Made by a program: the position numbers and the translations under genes | Source: Candidatus Scatousia excrementigallinarum | GTDB taxonomy: Bacteria > Cyanobacteriota > Vampirovibrionia > Gastranaerophilales > Gastranaerophilaceae | Assembly (NCBI GenBank): GCA_018711035.1 | Contig: DVIU01000281.1 | Location: 1-42,809 of the forward strand | Length of the DNA: 42,809 bases | Direction of reading: 5' to 3' | The notes under the pieces: model-generated | Seen by the model: the letters and a program-made list of their open reading frames with translations, nothing else | Database searches by the model: none | Told to the model about the DNA's origin: nothing | Shown here: positions 23,061 through 31,412 of the stretch, in pieces | How positions within the stretch are numbered: the stretch's first letter is position 1 | Layout of the letters: every line of letters starts with the position of its first letter

Positions 23061-23147
23061 TGCGAGGGCGAAAATTGAATACTATTTTCTCCCTCGTACA
23101 TTTATCAAAAAGTGCATTCACCCGCGAGCACACGCAATTGCGGGATG
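23061..23147 (+). other. Two hairpins in the acpP-fabF gap
   Basis: First: TGCGAGGG (23061-23068) and GAAAAT pair with ATTTTC and CCCTCGTA (to 23098), a long two-part stem with no T-run. Second: CCCGC (from about 23123) pairs with GCGGG (to about 23146). They suggest processing or attenuation between acpP and fabF. Confidence 0.6.
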
Positions 23148-23187
23148 TTAGCGGCGGAAGCCGGATTAGATTTAAAAAGGTAAAGAG

Positions 23188-24441
23188 ATGACTAAAAGAA
23201 GAGTAGTAATCACAGGATTGGGTGCAGTTTCACCTTTTGGTGTAGGTGTTGACAAATTTTGGCACAGTCTTGTTGAAGGAAAGAGTGGAATAAGCACTTC
23301 AGAATTAATCGACGTTTCAAAGCACGTTGTAAAAATTTCAGGTGAAGTTAAAAACTTTAACGCGGAAGATTATCTTGACCCGAAAGAAGCTAAAAAAATG
23401 GACAGATTCATTCAGTTCGCACTGATTGCAGCGGATGAAGCTATTAAAGATGCGAAACTGGAAGAAGTTAATGATGTTGACCCTTATAAAATCGGGGTTA
23501 TCGTAAGTTCTGCAGCAGGTGGTTTTAGAACTTTTGAAGAAAACCATGTTCGTATTTTGGAAAAAGGCCCTAATAAATGCTCTCCGTTTACAATTCCTAT
23601 GATGATTGTGAACATGGCATCAGGCAGAATTTCAATGAAATACGGCTTTAAAGGCATAAATAAAGTTGTGGTATCAGCTTGTGCAACAGGTACTCATTCT
23701 GTTGGCGATGCATTCCGTGCAATCCAATACGGTGACGCTGATATAATGGTTGCAGGCGGCTGTGAAGCAACAATTTGCGATGTCGGTATAGGTGCGTTTT
23801 CAAGTGCCAGAACACTTTCAAAACGTAATGACGAGCCACAAAAAGCTTCACGTCCTTGGGATGTTGACAGAGACGGCTTTGTTATGTCAGAAGGTGCCGG
23901 TGTTCTTGTTCTTGAAGAATATGAACATGCTAAAAAACGCGGTGCGCATATTTATGCAGAAATTGCAGGCTATGGTCAAACAGCCGATGCTTATGACGTC
24001 GTAGCTCCTTGTCCTGAGGGTAAAGGTGCAACACAATCAATGAAATTTGCGTTGGAAGATGCAGGTATGAAACCTGAAGATATTGACTATGTTAATGCAC
24101 ACGGTACAAGCACAGGTTTGGGCGATGTTGCGGAATCCCATGCTATCGCAGGTGTATTCGGCGACAAACAAAAAAATCCTAAACTTATGGTAAGCTCTAC
24201 TAAGAGTATGCACGGTCACTTGCTTGGTGCAACCGGTGCAGTTGAATGTATTGCGTGTATTAAAGCAATCAATGAAAACATAGTTCCGCCAACAATAAAC
24301 CTTGATAATCAGGATGAAAAAGTTGCTGATTTGGATTATGTTCCTCATAAAGCAAGAAAAGCGGAAGTTCATGCTGCTTTGTCAAATTCATTCGGATTTG
24401 GCGGCCAGAATGCAACTGTAGTAATAAAAGAAGTGAAGTAG
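23188..24441 (+). CDS. fabF: 3-oxoacyl-ACP synthase II
   Basis: 417 aa. Elongating condensing enzyme. Catalytic Cys in VVSACATGTHSVGDAFR, His residues in NAHGTSTGLGDVAE and KSMHGHLLGATGAVE, and C-terminal SNSFGFGGQNATVV. N-terminal RVVITGLGAVSPFGVG is typical. The ribosome site (AAGGTAAAGAG) is weak. It is followed by a strong terminator, which ends the fab region. Confidence 0.97.
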   Translation: MTKRRVVITGLGAVSPFGVGVDKFWHSLVEGKSGISTSELIDVSKHVVKISGEVKNFNAEDYLDPKEAKKMDRFIQFALIAADEAIKDAKLEEVNDVDPYKIGVIVSSAAGGFRTFEENHVRILEKGPNKCSPFTIPMMIVNMASGRISMKYGFKGINKVVVSACATGTHSVGDAFRAIQYGDADIMVAGGCEATICDVGIGAFSSARTLSKRNDEPQKASRPWDVDRDGFVMSEGAGVLVLEEYEHAKKRGAHIYAEIAGYGQTADAYDVVAPCPEGKGATQSMKFALEDAGMKPEDIDYVNAHGTSTGLGDVAESHAIAGVFGDKQKNPKLMVSSTKSMHGHLLGATGAVECIACIKAINENIVPPTINLDNQDEKVADLDYVPHKARKAEVHAALSNSFGFGGQNATVVIKEVK

Positions 24442-24466
24442 GAAAAATTTTCCTCGTGTGTGAAAA

Positions 24467-24497
24467 AGAAACCGCCTCTTTTGAGGCGGTTTTTCAA
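24467..24497 (+). terminator. Rho-independent terminator of fabF
   Basis: AAACCGCCTC / GAGGCGGTTTTT with loop TTTT; the A-rich 5' side lets it also end the convergent gene. Confidence 0.93.
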
Positions 24498-24712
24498 TTA
24501 ATCTTTTTCATATCTTCACTGTCAAGTTTGTTAATTAGTTTCTGCAATTTTTCTTTAGTAACGGAGAGGAGTGTTGCTATTTGCAATCGGTCAAATTCAA
24601 TAAAATTTTCAGATTTAAAAACACCGATAGAGAGGTCAAGCAGCGCCTTCACTTCAAGTGCATCCGACATCAGATCTAAGAAGATATGTTTTTGTTCTGT
24701 TATTTTTTCCAT
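24494..24712 (-). CDS. Small helical protein, divergent partner of HTH gene (second module)
   Basis: 72 aa, unrecognised; charged, predicted all-helical (MEKITEQKHIFLDLMSDALEVKALLDLSIGVFKSENFIEFDRLQIATLLSVTKEKLQKLINKLDSEDMKKIN). It has no Shine-Dalgarno; a 12-bp palindrome ATGATATATCAT covers the start codon itself. Divergent from the HTH gene at 24795, exactly as 8296 is from 8603; the two small partners have similar size and profile but weak sequence similarity. Possible regulatory partner or toxin-antitoxin-like element. Confidence 0.55.
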   Translation of the reverse strand: MEKITEQKHIFLDLMSDALEVKALLDLSIGVFKSENFIEFDRLQIATLLSVTKEKLQKLINKLDSEDMKKIN

Positions 24713-24749
24713 GATATATCATTAGTATCTATTAAATATCATTGATATT
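24711..24749. promoter_or_regulatory. Two palindromic operator candidates with the same half-site
   Basis: ATGATATATCAT (24711-24722, perfect) and AATATCA-T-TGATATT (24735-24749, 7-1-7). Both are built from TGATAT/ATATCA. One covers the start codon of the minus-strand gene, the other its -10 region (TATAAT, minus strand, 24747-24752). Confidence 0.6.
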
Positions 24750-24794
24750 ATAATTTATTTTTCAGTTTTTGTCAAATAATTTATAATTCTATTA

Positions 24795-25040
24795 ATGGAC
24801 ATAAATATCAAAAATTTTATAAAATCCTTAACGTCAAAGAACGGCATGACCTTAACAAAGTTAGCTAAACTCTTGGAAGAAAGAACTGGAAAGCATTATA
24901 CGCTGGCGAGTCTGACGAGTAAGATGAAAATAAAAAGCCTCAGTTTGTATGAGGCCTACTTGATTGCTGATATTTTGGACTACAAAATTAAGTTTTATAA
25001 AGAGTCTTCTGACGGGCGGGAAGAAATATTCTTCCCTTAA
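24795..25040 (+). CDS. Small XRE-like HTH protein (second module)
   Basis: 81 aa. Same build as the protein at 8603: IKNFIKSLTSKNGMTLTKLAKLLEERTGKHYTLASLTSKMKIKSLSLYEAYLIADILDYKIKF, a one-domain HTH with an Asp/Tyr-containing final helix. A TATAAT (24782-24787) lies 7 nt before the ATG with TTTTCA 17 bp further up, and no ribosome site exists, so the message should be leaderless. It probably binds the adjacent TGATAT palindromes and controls both genes. It overlaps the convergent LemA gene by 4 bp. Confidence 0.72.
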   Translation: MDINIKNFIKSLTSKNGMTLTKLAKLLEERTGKHYTLASLTSKMKIKSLSLYEAYLIADILDYKIKFYKESSDGREEIFFP

Positions 25041-25612
25041 AACTTAACTTCAGGTACATTTTTCGCCCCGTCTGTAATCTCAAAATATTCTCTTGCTTTT
25101 ATTCCGGAGATTCCGGCTATCAGATTTACCGGAAAACGCCGTATTTCCGAATTCAAATTCCTCACGCTGTTGTTATAATCCATTCTTGCTACCGCAATTC
25201 TGTTTTCTGTTCCCGCAAGCTCATCTTGCAGTCCGATAAACACTTTGTCGGCTTTAAGATTAGGGTAATTTTCAACAATTCCTAGCAGTCGTGACAATGC
25301 TCCGTTTAATTCCGTCGTACTCTGCTGAACTGCTTTAACATCATGGCTGCTTATTGCTCCTGAAAGTTTTGCACGCGCATTCGCAACATTCGTAAAAATT
25401 TCATTCTCATGTGCAGCGTAACCCTTTACTGTATTTACAAGATTAGGAATTAAATCGTTTCTTCTCTGCAATTGGTTTTCAACCTGTGCCCAGTTTGCAT
25501 TTACAGCCTCATCCATAGTCTGTAGTTGATTGTAGACCCCGAAAAAAGCAGAACCTGCTGCTGCAAGAATAAATAGTATTCCTGCTAAAATAATACAACC
25601 CATGTTTTTCAT
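25037..25612 (-). CDS. LemA family protein
   Basis: 191 aa. N-terminal membrane helix (about 6-26), then the LemA core: AVNANWAQVENQLQRRNDLIPNLVNTVKGYAAHENEIFTNVANARA, ...LSRLLGIVENYPNLKADKVFIGLQDELAGTENRIAVARMDYNNSVRNLNSEIRRFPVNLIAG. The family forms helical bundles anchored in the membrane, of unknown biochemical role, and often pairs with TPM-domain proteins, as here. I start at 25612 (MKNMGCII, after AGGAG) instead of 25675, which would add 21 polar residues. Downstream of the TPM gene and probably co-transcribed with it. Confidence 0.93.
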   Translation of the reverse strand: MKNMGCIILAGILFILAAAGSAFFGVYNQLQTMDEAVNANWAQVENQLQRRNDLIPNLVNTVKGYAAHENEIFTNVANARAKLSGAISSHDVKAVQQSTTELNGALSRLLGIVENYPNLKADKVFIGLQDELAGTENRIAVARMDYNNSVRNLNSEIRRFPVNLIAGISGIKAREYFEITDGAKNVPEVKF

Positions 25613-25668
25613 TATGATTTCTCCTTTTTGTTTAGCCCACGATTTTACCTCGTGGATAAAATTTTTAC

Positions 25669-26370
25669 CTACCATCTTCCTGAAGCACCTCCTCCGCCGA
25701 AGCCTCCGCCCCCGCCAAAGCCGCTAAACCCTCCACCAAAGCCGCTTCCGCGTCCTCCGCCTCCGATAAACGGAAAAAATCCCCCGCCGAACAGAATAAA
25801 CAAAATCAGCATTATGAATATGATTTCGGATATATCAATTGTATCGGCCGCATCGGGAAAATTAACCGCTGAGAGTGTCACCCCGTAATACTTTGCGATT
25901 TCATCAGCGAGAATGTATGTTCCTTTTATTATTCCGGTTTGATAATCTCCTGTCCTGAAATAGGGCAGCATATAATCATCCCGAATCCGCCCTGCTTTTG
26001 CGTCATTTATTATACCTTCAAGGCCGTAGCCGATTTCAATACGCATTACCCTTTCAGGAGGAACAACAAGCACTACAGCTCCGTTGTTTTCTCCCTGTTT
26101 TCCGAGTTTGTAATCCCGCCCGATATTCAATGCTGTTTCTTCTAGCGGTCTGCCGTTGAGAGTTGCAAGAGTTACAACTGCAATATCTGTTCCTGTTTTT
26201 TGCTGCAAATCATATAAAAATCCGTTAATTTGTGAAATGGCATTTTCTGAAAGCACATGTGCATTGTCAGATACAAACCCTGTAAATTCTAATTTTTCAG
26301 CAGCAAATACAATAGAATTTATGAAAAAAAATATAAAAACCGTTAAAACTATAACTAATCTTTTAAACAT
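25669..26370 (-). CDS. TPM-domain (YgcG/DUF477) membrane protein
   Basis: 233 aa. Signal peptide about 1-24 (VLTVFIFFFINSIVFAA), extracytoplasmic TPM domain (about 28-165: FVSDNAHVLSENAISQINGFLYDLQQKTGTDIAVVTLATLNGRPLEETALNIGRDYKLGKQGENNGAVVLVVPPERVMRIEIGYGLEGIINDA), a transmembrane helix (about 183-200), and a Gly/Ser-rich tail ending GGGGGFGGGGASGRW, all typical of the family. The paired LemA gene lies downstream. A minus-strand TATAAT (26377-26382) is 6 nt before the ATG and there is no ribosome site: probable leaderless start. Function in the family is tied to envelope or photosystem repair, not established here. Confidence 0.92.
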   Translation of the reverse strand: MFKRLVIVLTVFIFFFINSIVFAAEKLEFTGFVSDNAHVLSENAISQINGFLYDLQQKTGTDIAVVTLATLNGRPLEETALNIGRDYKLGKQGENNGAVVLVVPPERVMRIEIGYGLEGIINDAKAGRIRDDYMLPYFRTGDYQTGIIKGTYILADEIAKYYGVTLSAVNFPDAADTIDISEIIFIMLILFILFGGGFFPFIGGGGRGSGFGGGFSGFGGGGGFGGGGASGRW

Positions 26371-26405
26371 AAAAAGATTATAAAATGTGCACGTTTAAGG
26401 TTTAA

Positions 26406-27497
26406 TTAACCGACAAGGTAATTTCTTGCGGCCTTAATTTCGTCAGCTTTCGACATGTCAGGTGATTTAAGTTTTAGTTTAAGAACGTAATCAAATATTT
26501 CCTGATACTCGGGCGACGGGGCAATCCCGATTTCCTGCAAGTCTTTTCCGTTAATTGAAAGTTTTATGCAGCGGAGTTTGTCTAAATATTTTACGGCGGC
26601 CTTTTCATCTTTTAATATTGCGTATAGAAGAATAGTTTCAGGCATAGCCTTTTCAAACGCCTTGTAGATTTCAAAGTCTGTTTTAAGCTTGCCGGTTACT
26701 GAAAAATCGTCCAGAATTTTCTGTTCGGTTTTAGTAAGCGGAAGCCGTGACAAATCCCCCAGCACTCCGGCGTAAACCAGCCAGATGTTATCAACAGGAT
26801 AGAGATTTATTAATTTTTCAATATTTACACGCGGAAGTGTTACCTTTTTTTCGGTGACCAGTTTGTAAATATTGTCTTTTATAAATGTCTCAAATGCAGT
26901 TTGAGAGTTTAAATTGAAAGTCTCGATTAATTCTTTTTTTATGCGTTTGTAACACATATCGTAATTGATATTTTTCAGGTAATCGTCTTGAAGTTTTTTC
27001 GTATGTTTGTCAAGTTTGAAACCGAATCTGACGGCAAATTTCAACGCGCGTATAATTCGTGTCGGGTCGTCAATGAAGCTTTCATCGTGAAGCACACGGA
27101 TAGTTTTGTTTTTTAAATCCTCACGCCCGCCCGTGAGGTCAACTATTTCTCCTGTAGAAACGGATTTATAGAGGGTATTAATTGTGAAATCACGGCGTTT
27201 AACATCGCTTTCAAGCGTTACACCAATTTTTGTAACTGTCGGCAGGTGACCTTTCCGCTCGTAAACCTCGTCACGCGTTGAGGCGATATCAACTTCACGC
27301 CCGTCAAGTTTTACGCGAACAGTTCCAAAAGGCTCGTTTATTTGCAAAATTTCCGCTTCTGAAAGACTTTTGGCAAACTCTATGGCATTACCTTCATAAA
27401 CCACATCAACATCAAGGCTCTCAATCCCTAAAAGTTCGTCGCGCACAACCCCGCCAACGTAATATAACTTATTATCATTTATATTGATGATGTTCAT
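26406..27497 (-). CDS. CCA-adding enzyme / poly(A) polymerase family (class II)
   Basis: 363 aa. Adds CCA to tRNA 3' ends or adenylates RNA. Seen: YYVGGVVRDELLGIESLDVDVV (nucleotidyltransferase GG...R...DxD), VDIASTRDEVYERKGHLPTV, RRDFTINTLYKSVSTGEIVDLTGG, and the neck DDPTRIIRALKFAVRFGF. The C-terminal half is divergent and helical. No HD domain. Family subtype (CCA, A-adding or PAP) cannot be decided; tmRNA in this window has its CCA encoded. Minus-strand TAAAAT (27505-27510) lies 7 nt before the ATG, with no clear ribosome site; the promoter is back-to-back with that of the helicase gene. Confidence 0.92.
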   Translation of the reverse strand: MNIININDNKLYYVGGVVRDELLGIESLDVDVVYEGNAIEFAKSLSEAEILQINEPFGTVRVKLDGREVDIASTRDEVYERKGHLPTVTKIGVTLESDVKRRDFTINTLYKSVSTGEIVDLTGGREDLKNKTIRVLHDESFIDDPTRIIRALKFAVRFGFKLDKHTKKLQDDYLKNINYDMCYKRIKKELIETFNLNSQTAFETFIKDNIYKLVTEKKVTLPRVNIEKLINLYPVDNIWLVYAGVLGDLSRLPLTKTEQKILDDFSVTGKLKTDFEIYKAFEKAMPETILLYAILKDEKAAVKYLDKLRCIKLSINGKDLQEIGIAPSPEYQEIFDYVLKLKLKSPDMSKADEIKAARNYLVG

Positions 27498-27539
27498 ATT
27501 GCCTATTTTAGCGTAAAATGAGATAAAAAGGAAGATATC

Positions 27540-30500
27540 ATGTTACAGGAAGCATCTAAAGCAATTAATTCGGCATTTAATAACAGTTTTATAAAAAAAT
27601 TAAGCCAGTACCTTCACGACTGCGTAAGGGAAGAAGTTAAGAGTTCCACTTTCAGAAACCTTAAAGGCGACAAAGATAATAAATGGATTTTTCTTAAAGG
27701 TGAAGAAGAACTTTTTACAAAATGGGATGAATTTTTGCGTCTTGACGGAAGCGACAGCAAACTTACGGAACTGATGATTCAGTCTGACCGCGACCAGAAA
27801 GATAAATACCTGATTTACGGATATCTTTTCCTTGTGGGCAAAAGTTCCAAAACCAGAAAACAAAATGAATTTCTGACCCCGCTTCTTTACATGGGCTGCC
27901 ATCTTGAAAGAAACGGCGTGAATATAAACTGTATTCCGCAAGAAGAAATGCTTTCTCTAAATACCGGCGCTCTCACCGCTTTGATGAAAAAAAGCGACGA
28001 TGATGATGAGGTTGAATCACTTCTTGAAGGTTTGCTGGATGTTGTTCCCACTTTGCCGATAACAGAGGAAAAGATGAATATCTTCCTCACAACTCTTAAA
28101 TCAATTATCCCTGATATTGATATTTCGCTTGACCACAAAGACGACGTTGACGAAGATAATATAACAAAAGATTTTTATAATGAAAAAATTACCGCTGAGA
28201 ATGTCGACGAGGTAATCGAAGAAGAAGAAACCAAACAAAAACAGGTTACAAAACTCGAAAAGCTTTCTCTAACACGCCAGTGCGCAATAATTCTAACAAA
28301 ACGCCCGACAGTAACAGCAGGTGTTTTGCATGAACTTACTCAAATCGCAGAAAAACCGAGCGGAATTTACAGAGAAACAGCATTGAATGTCGTAAATGAA
28401 GAATTTGCTCTTTCAAGAGAAAAAAGTGTTCCTATTAAGGAGATGAAAGAAATTAAAGACTTTTATCCCGTAACCCCGCTTTCACTTAGCGATTCACAGG
28501 AAAAAGTTATTAAAAATATTGAAAATAATAAATTCATAGCAGTTCAAGGCCCTCCCGGAACAGGTAAATCACAGACAATCGTAAACCTTGTTGCTCACTT
28601 AATCGCTAACGGAAAAACAGTTCTTGTGGCATCCCGTATGGATAAGGCTGTGGATGTTGTTGCTGACCGCCTGAACGACCTCGGGGCTCCTTTCCTTGCT
28701 CTTCGTGCCGGAAGATTGAATTATCAAAGACAATTAAGTTACCAGCTTCAAGATCTTTTATCCGGTAAGGTTGATATCGACAGTGAGTACGAGGACAGTC
28801 TTTTTGTCGGTGTTGATGATATGAAAAACCACATTAACATACTAAAGGAAAGCGAAAATAAATGTGAAAAAATCATTAAACTTGAAAACGATTGGCGCAG
28901 CCTTTCTGCCGAAACTCAAATGCAGGAATCCTCAATCGGTGATATGCAGTTTATAAAAACAACTTTGAAGAAGCCCGAACTTGACGCAATTTCCGCAACT
29001 ATCAAGACGCTTGAACATAACATGGAAAAAACGGGGTTCTTCGCTAATATCGCAAACTACGGTGCTGTGAACAGCCTCAAAAAAATCCTTAAACTTAAAT
29101 CTTTTGAGGTGACTTTTGAAAATCTTACACGCCTGAAACAGGAACTTGACGTTGCCGGAATGGTTTATAACCTCCGTAAAATTGAGGCTGAAATCCAAAA
29201 AACAGGTAATCTTCATGTGCTTACCGAACAAATTAAACAGTTAAAGAAGAAACAAAAACCTTTAGCAATTAACATCTTGAAAAACCGCCGCCGTGAAGCC
29301 TTAAAAGGAATTCTGCGTGATCAGATTAAATGCCAGCGGCTGAAAGTCCACGCGTTGTCGCTTGTGTCTACAAAAAAACGCCAGCAAAGCCACATTATGG
29401 AAACCGAAGATTTTAAACCAATTCTTGAAGCATTTCCTTGCTGGTGTGTAACAACTTTTGCAATATCAGGTTCGCTACCTTTAAAACCGGGACTGTTTGA
29501 TGTTGCAATTATTGATGAGGCTTCTCAATGTGATATCGCAAGCTGCTTCCCGATACTTTTCCGTGCGAAAAAAGCCGTTATTGTTGGTGATGACAAACAA
29601 CTTCCGCATTTATCTTTCCTTGAAAAAGCAAAAGAACAATCGTTCCTGTCACAATACGGAATTCCTGAAAAATATCAGCTTATGTGGCGATTCAGAACAA
29701 ATTCAATGTTCGACCTTGCTGATTACTACTCGATGAACTCTGTTATGCTTGATGAACATTTCAGAAGTCTTCCGCCGATTATTGAATTTTCTAATCGTGA
29801 ATTCTACGGTGGCAGAATGCGCGTTATGAAAAAAGATGTCAGTGATGATTTAGTTCTTGAAACAGTTCATGTTCCTGACGGTAAAGTCGATTTCGACGCC
29901 ACAAGAAACCTCCCGGAAATTGAAGTTCTGGTAAAACGACTTTATGACATAATAGTTGAGGATGAACGAAAAAATCCTGATAACCCTGTTTCCATTGGTA
30001 TAATTTCACCGTTTAGAGCGCAGGTTGAACAGTTGAAACTCTCTGTCGCAAAAGTACTCTCAGACCATATGATTAAAAAACACCGGATAGAAATAGGTAC
30101 TGCACACACATTCCAGGGTGATGAACGTGATATAATCCTTATGTCATGGGCTTTTGCAAATAATAGCTTCCCGCAAAGCTTAACATTCCTGCAAAAACCA
30201 AACCTCTTTAACGTTGCAATCAGCCGTGCAAGGTATAAGGTTATAAACTTTGTATCAAAAGACCCGAAAGAATTGCAGGACGGTTTATTCAGGGATTATA
30301 TGTCCTACGTTGAAGAATATACTAATAAGCGCGAGGCTTTGAAAAACTGTAAAATCGATGAAAATATCTACAAAAACAGTCTTGAACGTGAAATAGCGGA
30401 ACAAATCCGTGCTCTCGGACATACCGTTAAAGCAGGAGTTGAAATTGCCGGATTAAGTACAGATTTGCTTGTGGATGATAAATTTGTTATTGAAGTTGAC

Positions 30501-30644
30501 GGTGTTGAAGATAATATGAAACAATCAGTTTCCAACATGAAAAAACAGGCAATCATTGAACGTTGCGGTTTTATGGTAAGACGTGTAACCTACCGCGAAT
30601 GGCAGTATTCTACAAACGCCTGCCTTGACAGACTGCTTGTCTGA
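27540..30644 (+). CDS. SF1 (UPF1-like) helicase with C-terminal endonuclease domain
   Basis: 1034 aa. Motif I GPPGTGKS (337-344), Ia LVASRMDKAVDVV, II DVAIIDEASQCD (about 655-666), III VGDDKQLPHL, IV LDEHFRSLPPI, V IGTAHTFQGDERDIILMSW, VI NVAISRARYKV. The middle (about 420-620) is a helical insertion. The last about 85 residues (SLEREIAEQIRALGHTVKAG...STDLLVDDKFVIEVDG) are a PD-(D/E)XK-type nuclease of the Vsr/DUF559 kind. Such helicase-nuclease fusions act in repair or in defence; the sequence does not settle which. AAGGAAG precedes the ATG. It ends 78 bp before tmRNA. Confidence 0.93.
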   Translation: MLQEASKAINSAFNNSFIKKLSQYLHDCVREEVKSSTFRNLKGDKDNKWIFLKGEEELFTKWDEFLRLDGSDSKLTELMIQSDRDQKDKYLIYGYLFLVGKSSKTRKQNEFLTPLLYMGCHLERNGVNINCIPQEEMLSLNTGALTALMKKSDDDDEVESLLEGLLDVVPTLPITEEKMNIFLTTLKSIIPDIDISLDHKDDVDEDNITKDFYNEKITAENVDEVIEEEETKQKQVTKLEKLSLTRQCAIILTKRPTVTAGVLHELTQIAEKPSGIYRETALNVVNEEFALSREKSVPIKEMKEIKDFYPVTPLSLSDSQEKVIKNIENNKFIAVQGPPGTGKSQTIVNLVAHLIANGKTVLVASRMDKAVDVVADRLNDLGAPFLALRAGRLNYQRQLSYQLQDLLSGKVDIDSEYEDSLFVGVDDMKNHINILKESENKCEKIIKLENDWRSLSAETQMQESSIGDMQFIKTTLKKPELDAISATIKTLEHNMEKTGFFANIANYGAVNSLKKILKLKSFEVTFENLTRLKQELDVAGMVYNLRKIEAEIQKTGNLHVLTEQIKQLKKKQKPLAINILKNRRREALKGILRDQIKCQRLKVHALSLVSTKKRQQSHIMETEDFKPILEAFPCWCVTTFAISGSLPLKPGLFDVAIIDEASQCDIASCFPILFRAKKAVIVGDDKQLPHLSFLEKAKEQSFLSQYGIPEKYQLMWRFRTNSMFDLADYYSMNSVMLDEHFRSLPPIIEFSNREFYGGRMRVMKKDVSDDLVLETVHVPDGKVDFDATRNLPEIEVLVKRLYDIIVEDERKNPDNPVSIGIISPFRAQVEQLKLSVAKVLSDHMIKKHRIEIGTAHTFQGDERDIILMSWAFANNSFPQSLTFLQKPNLFNVAISRARYKVINFVSKDPKELQDGLFRDYMSYVEEYTNKREALKNCKIDENIYKNSLEREIAEQIRALGHTVKAGVEIAGLSTDLLVDDKFVIEVDGVEDNMKQSVSNMKKQAIIERCGFMVRRVTYREWQYSTNACLDRLLV

Positions 30645-30661
30645 TTTATTCAGGCAAAGGC

Positions 30662-30689
30662 TTGAAATTTTATAAAGAGCGGTTATAAT
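30662..30689 (+). promoter_or_regulatory. Promoter of ssrA
   Basis: -35 TTGAAA (30662-30667), 16-bp spacer, -10 TATAAT (30684-30689), about 33 nt before the mature 5' end. Confidence 0.8.
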
Positions 30690-30722
30690 GTAAGAAAACA
30701 GAACATTAATAATTGAATTTAT

Positions 30723-31119
30723 GGGGACGTTTTGGATTAGACAGGATGTTCGGTGAATGCAGGCTGCGAGTCCGGGCGCTGTTCCCGGTTATCAACGAGC
30801 GAACTAAATTAAATGCTAACAACGTAATTAAAGCTGACTTCTCTAGAGCTTACGCTTTAGCTGCTTAGTCGGTAATTAGCTACTTATATTGCCCAGCTTG
30901 CCGGTGATATAGGTTCATTATGCAAGCCGCAGTGCGTTGATGATGGTAGGCGTATCAAGATACCCATCAAGGGTTTAGAGTTTCCCTGAAATAAAACCTG
31001 GGGCTGATTTATAAGGTTTTGATTTTCCCCCGAATCAGCCGAGAGAATGAAAATCTACACTCGTAGAGGTTTGTCTTTATCCATTTTGGACAGGGGTTCG
31101 ACTCCCCTCGTCTCCACCA
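30723..31119 (+). ncRNA. ssrA: tmRNA (transfer-messenger RNA)
   Basis: 397 nt, one-piece. The 5' end GGGGACG (30723-30729) pairs with CGTCTCC (31109-31115), followed by A and an encoded CCA. The T-arm is CAGGGGTTCGACTCCCCTCG. It rescues stalled ribosomes and tags the nascent peptide. The resume codon is GCT at 30815; the tag reads ANNVIKADFSRAYALAA and stops at TAG 30866-30868, a tag that opens ANNVI and ends in ALAA. The 3' end doubles as the attachment-like repeat of the island downstream. Confidence 0.97.
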
Positions 31120-31135
31120 TTAAAATTTAGAGGCT
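31083..31135. repeat. Attachment-like repeat 1 (native tmRNA 3' end)
   Basis: Covers the T-arm, the CCA end and 16 bp beyond. The last 24 bp (31112-31135) are identical to 35361-35384, and 31112-31127 are shared with 33245-33260. Confidence 0.85.
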
Positions 31136-31142
31136 GTTTATA

Positions 31143-31279
31143 GTCGGGTTTTCAATAGCGTTTTTCCCGCACAGTGCGGGCTTTCGCGAATTTGTGAGAA
31201 TTTATTTGATACAATTTTTAGAGAATTTTATCACGCTTGCACAAAAATTCTCTTTCCGCAAATAAAAAGAGTCCTTTCT
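31143..31279. repeat. Left-end element C, module 1
   Basis: About 137 bp. It holds palindrome CCCGCAC-A-GTGCGGG (31166-31180) and the inverted pair AGAGAATTTT / AAAATTCTCT. Copy 2 is 33275-33411, and a partial copy lies at 36168-36242. Confidence 0.85.
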
Positions 31280-31310
31280 GAAATATAGATACAGGACAGT
31301 TTTTAGTATG

Positions 31311-31332
31311 TTTGGACAAAAGTTCGACTTTT
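31311..31332. repeat. Second degenerate att-like repeat in module 1
   Basis: TTTGGACA-AAA-GTTCGACT-TTT resembles the tmRNA T-arm region (TTTGGACA-GGG-GTTCGACT-CCC) 227 bp upstream. A weaker equivalent is at 33442-33466 in module 2. Confidence 0.55.
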
Positions 31333-31412
31333 ACCATCCTGAGATGAGTACAACTTGTAAACGAATATTAGACTGTAAAAGTTATTAATGTAAATAAACC
31401 TATAGGATAATT

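Noticed and set aside
25628-25888. Proline-rich frame on the plus strand
   Set aside because: It is the reverse of the Gly-rich tail of the TPM-domain gene; no ribosome site.
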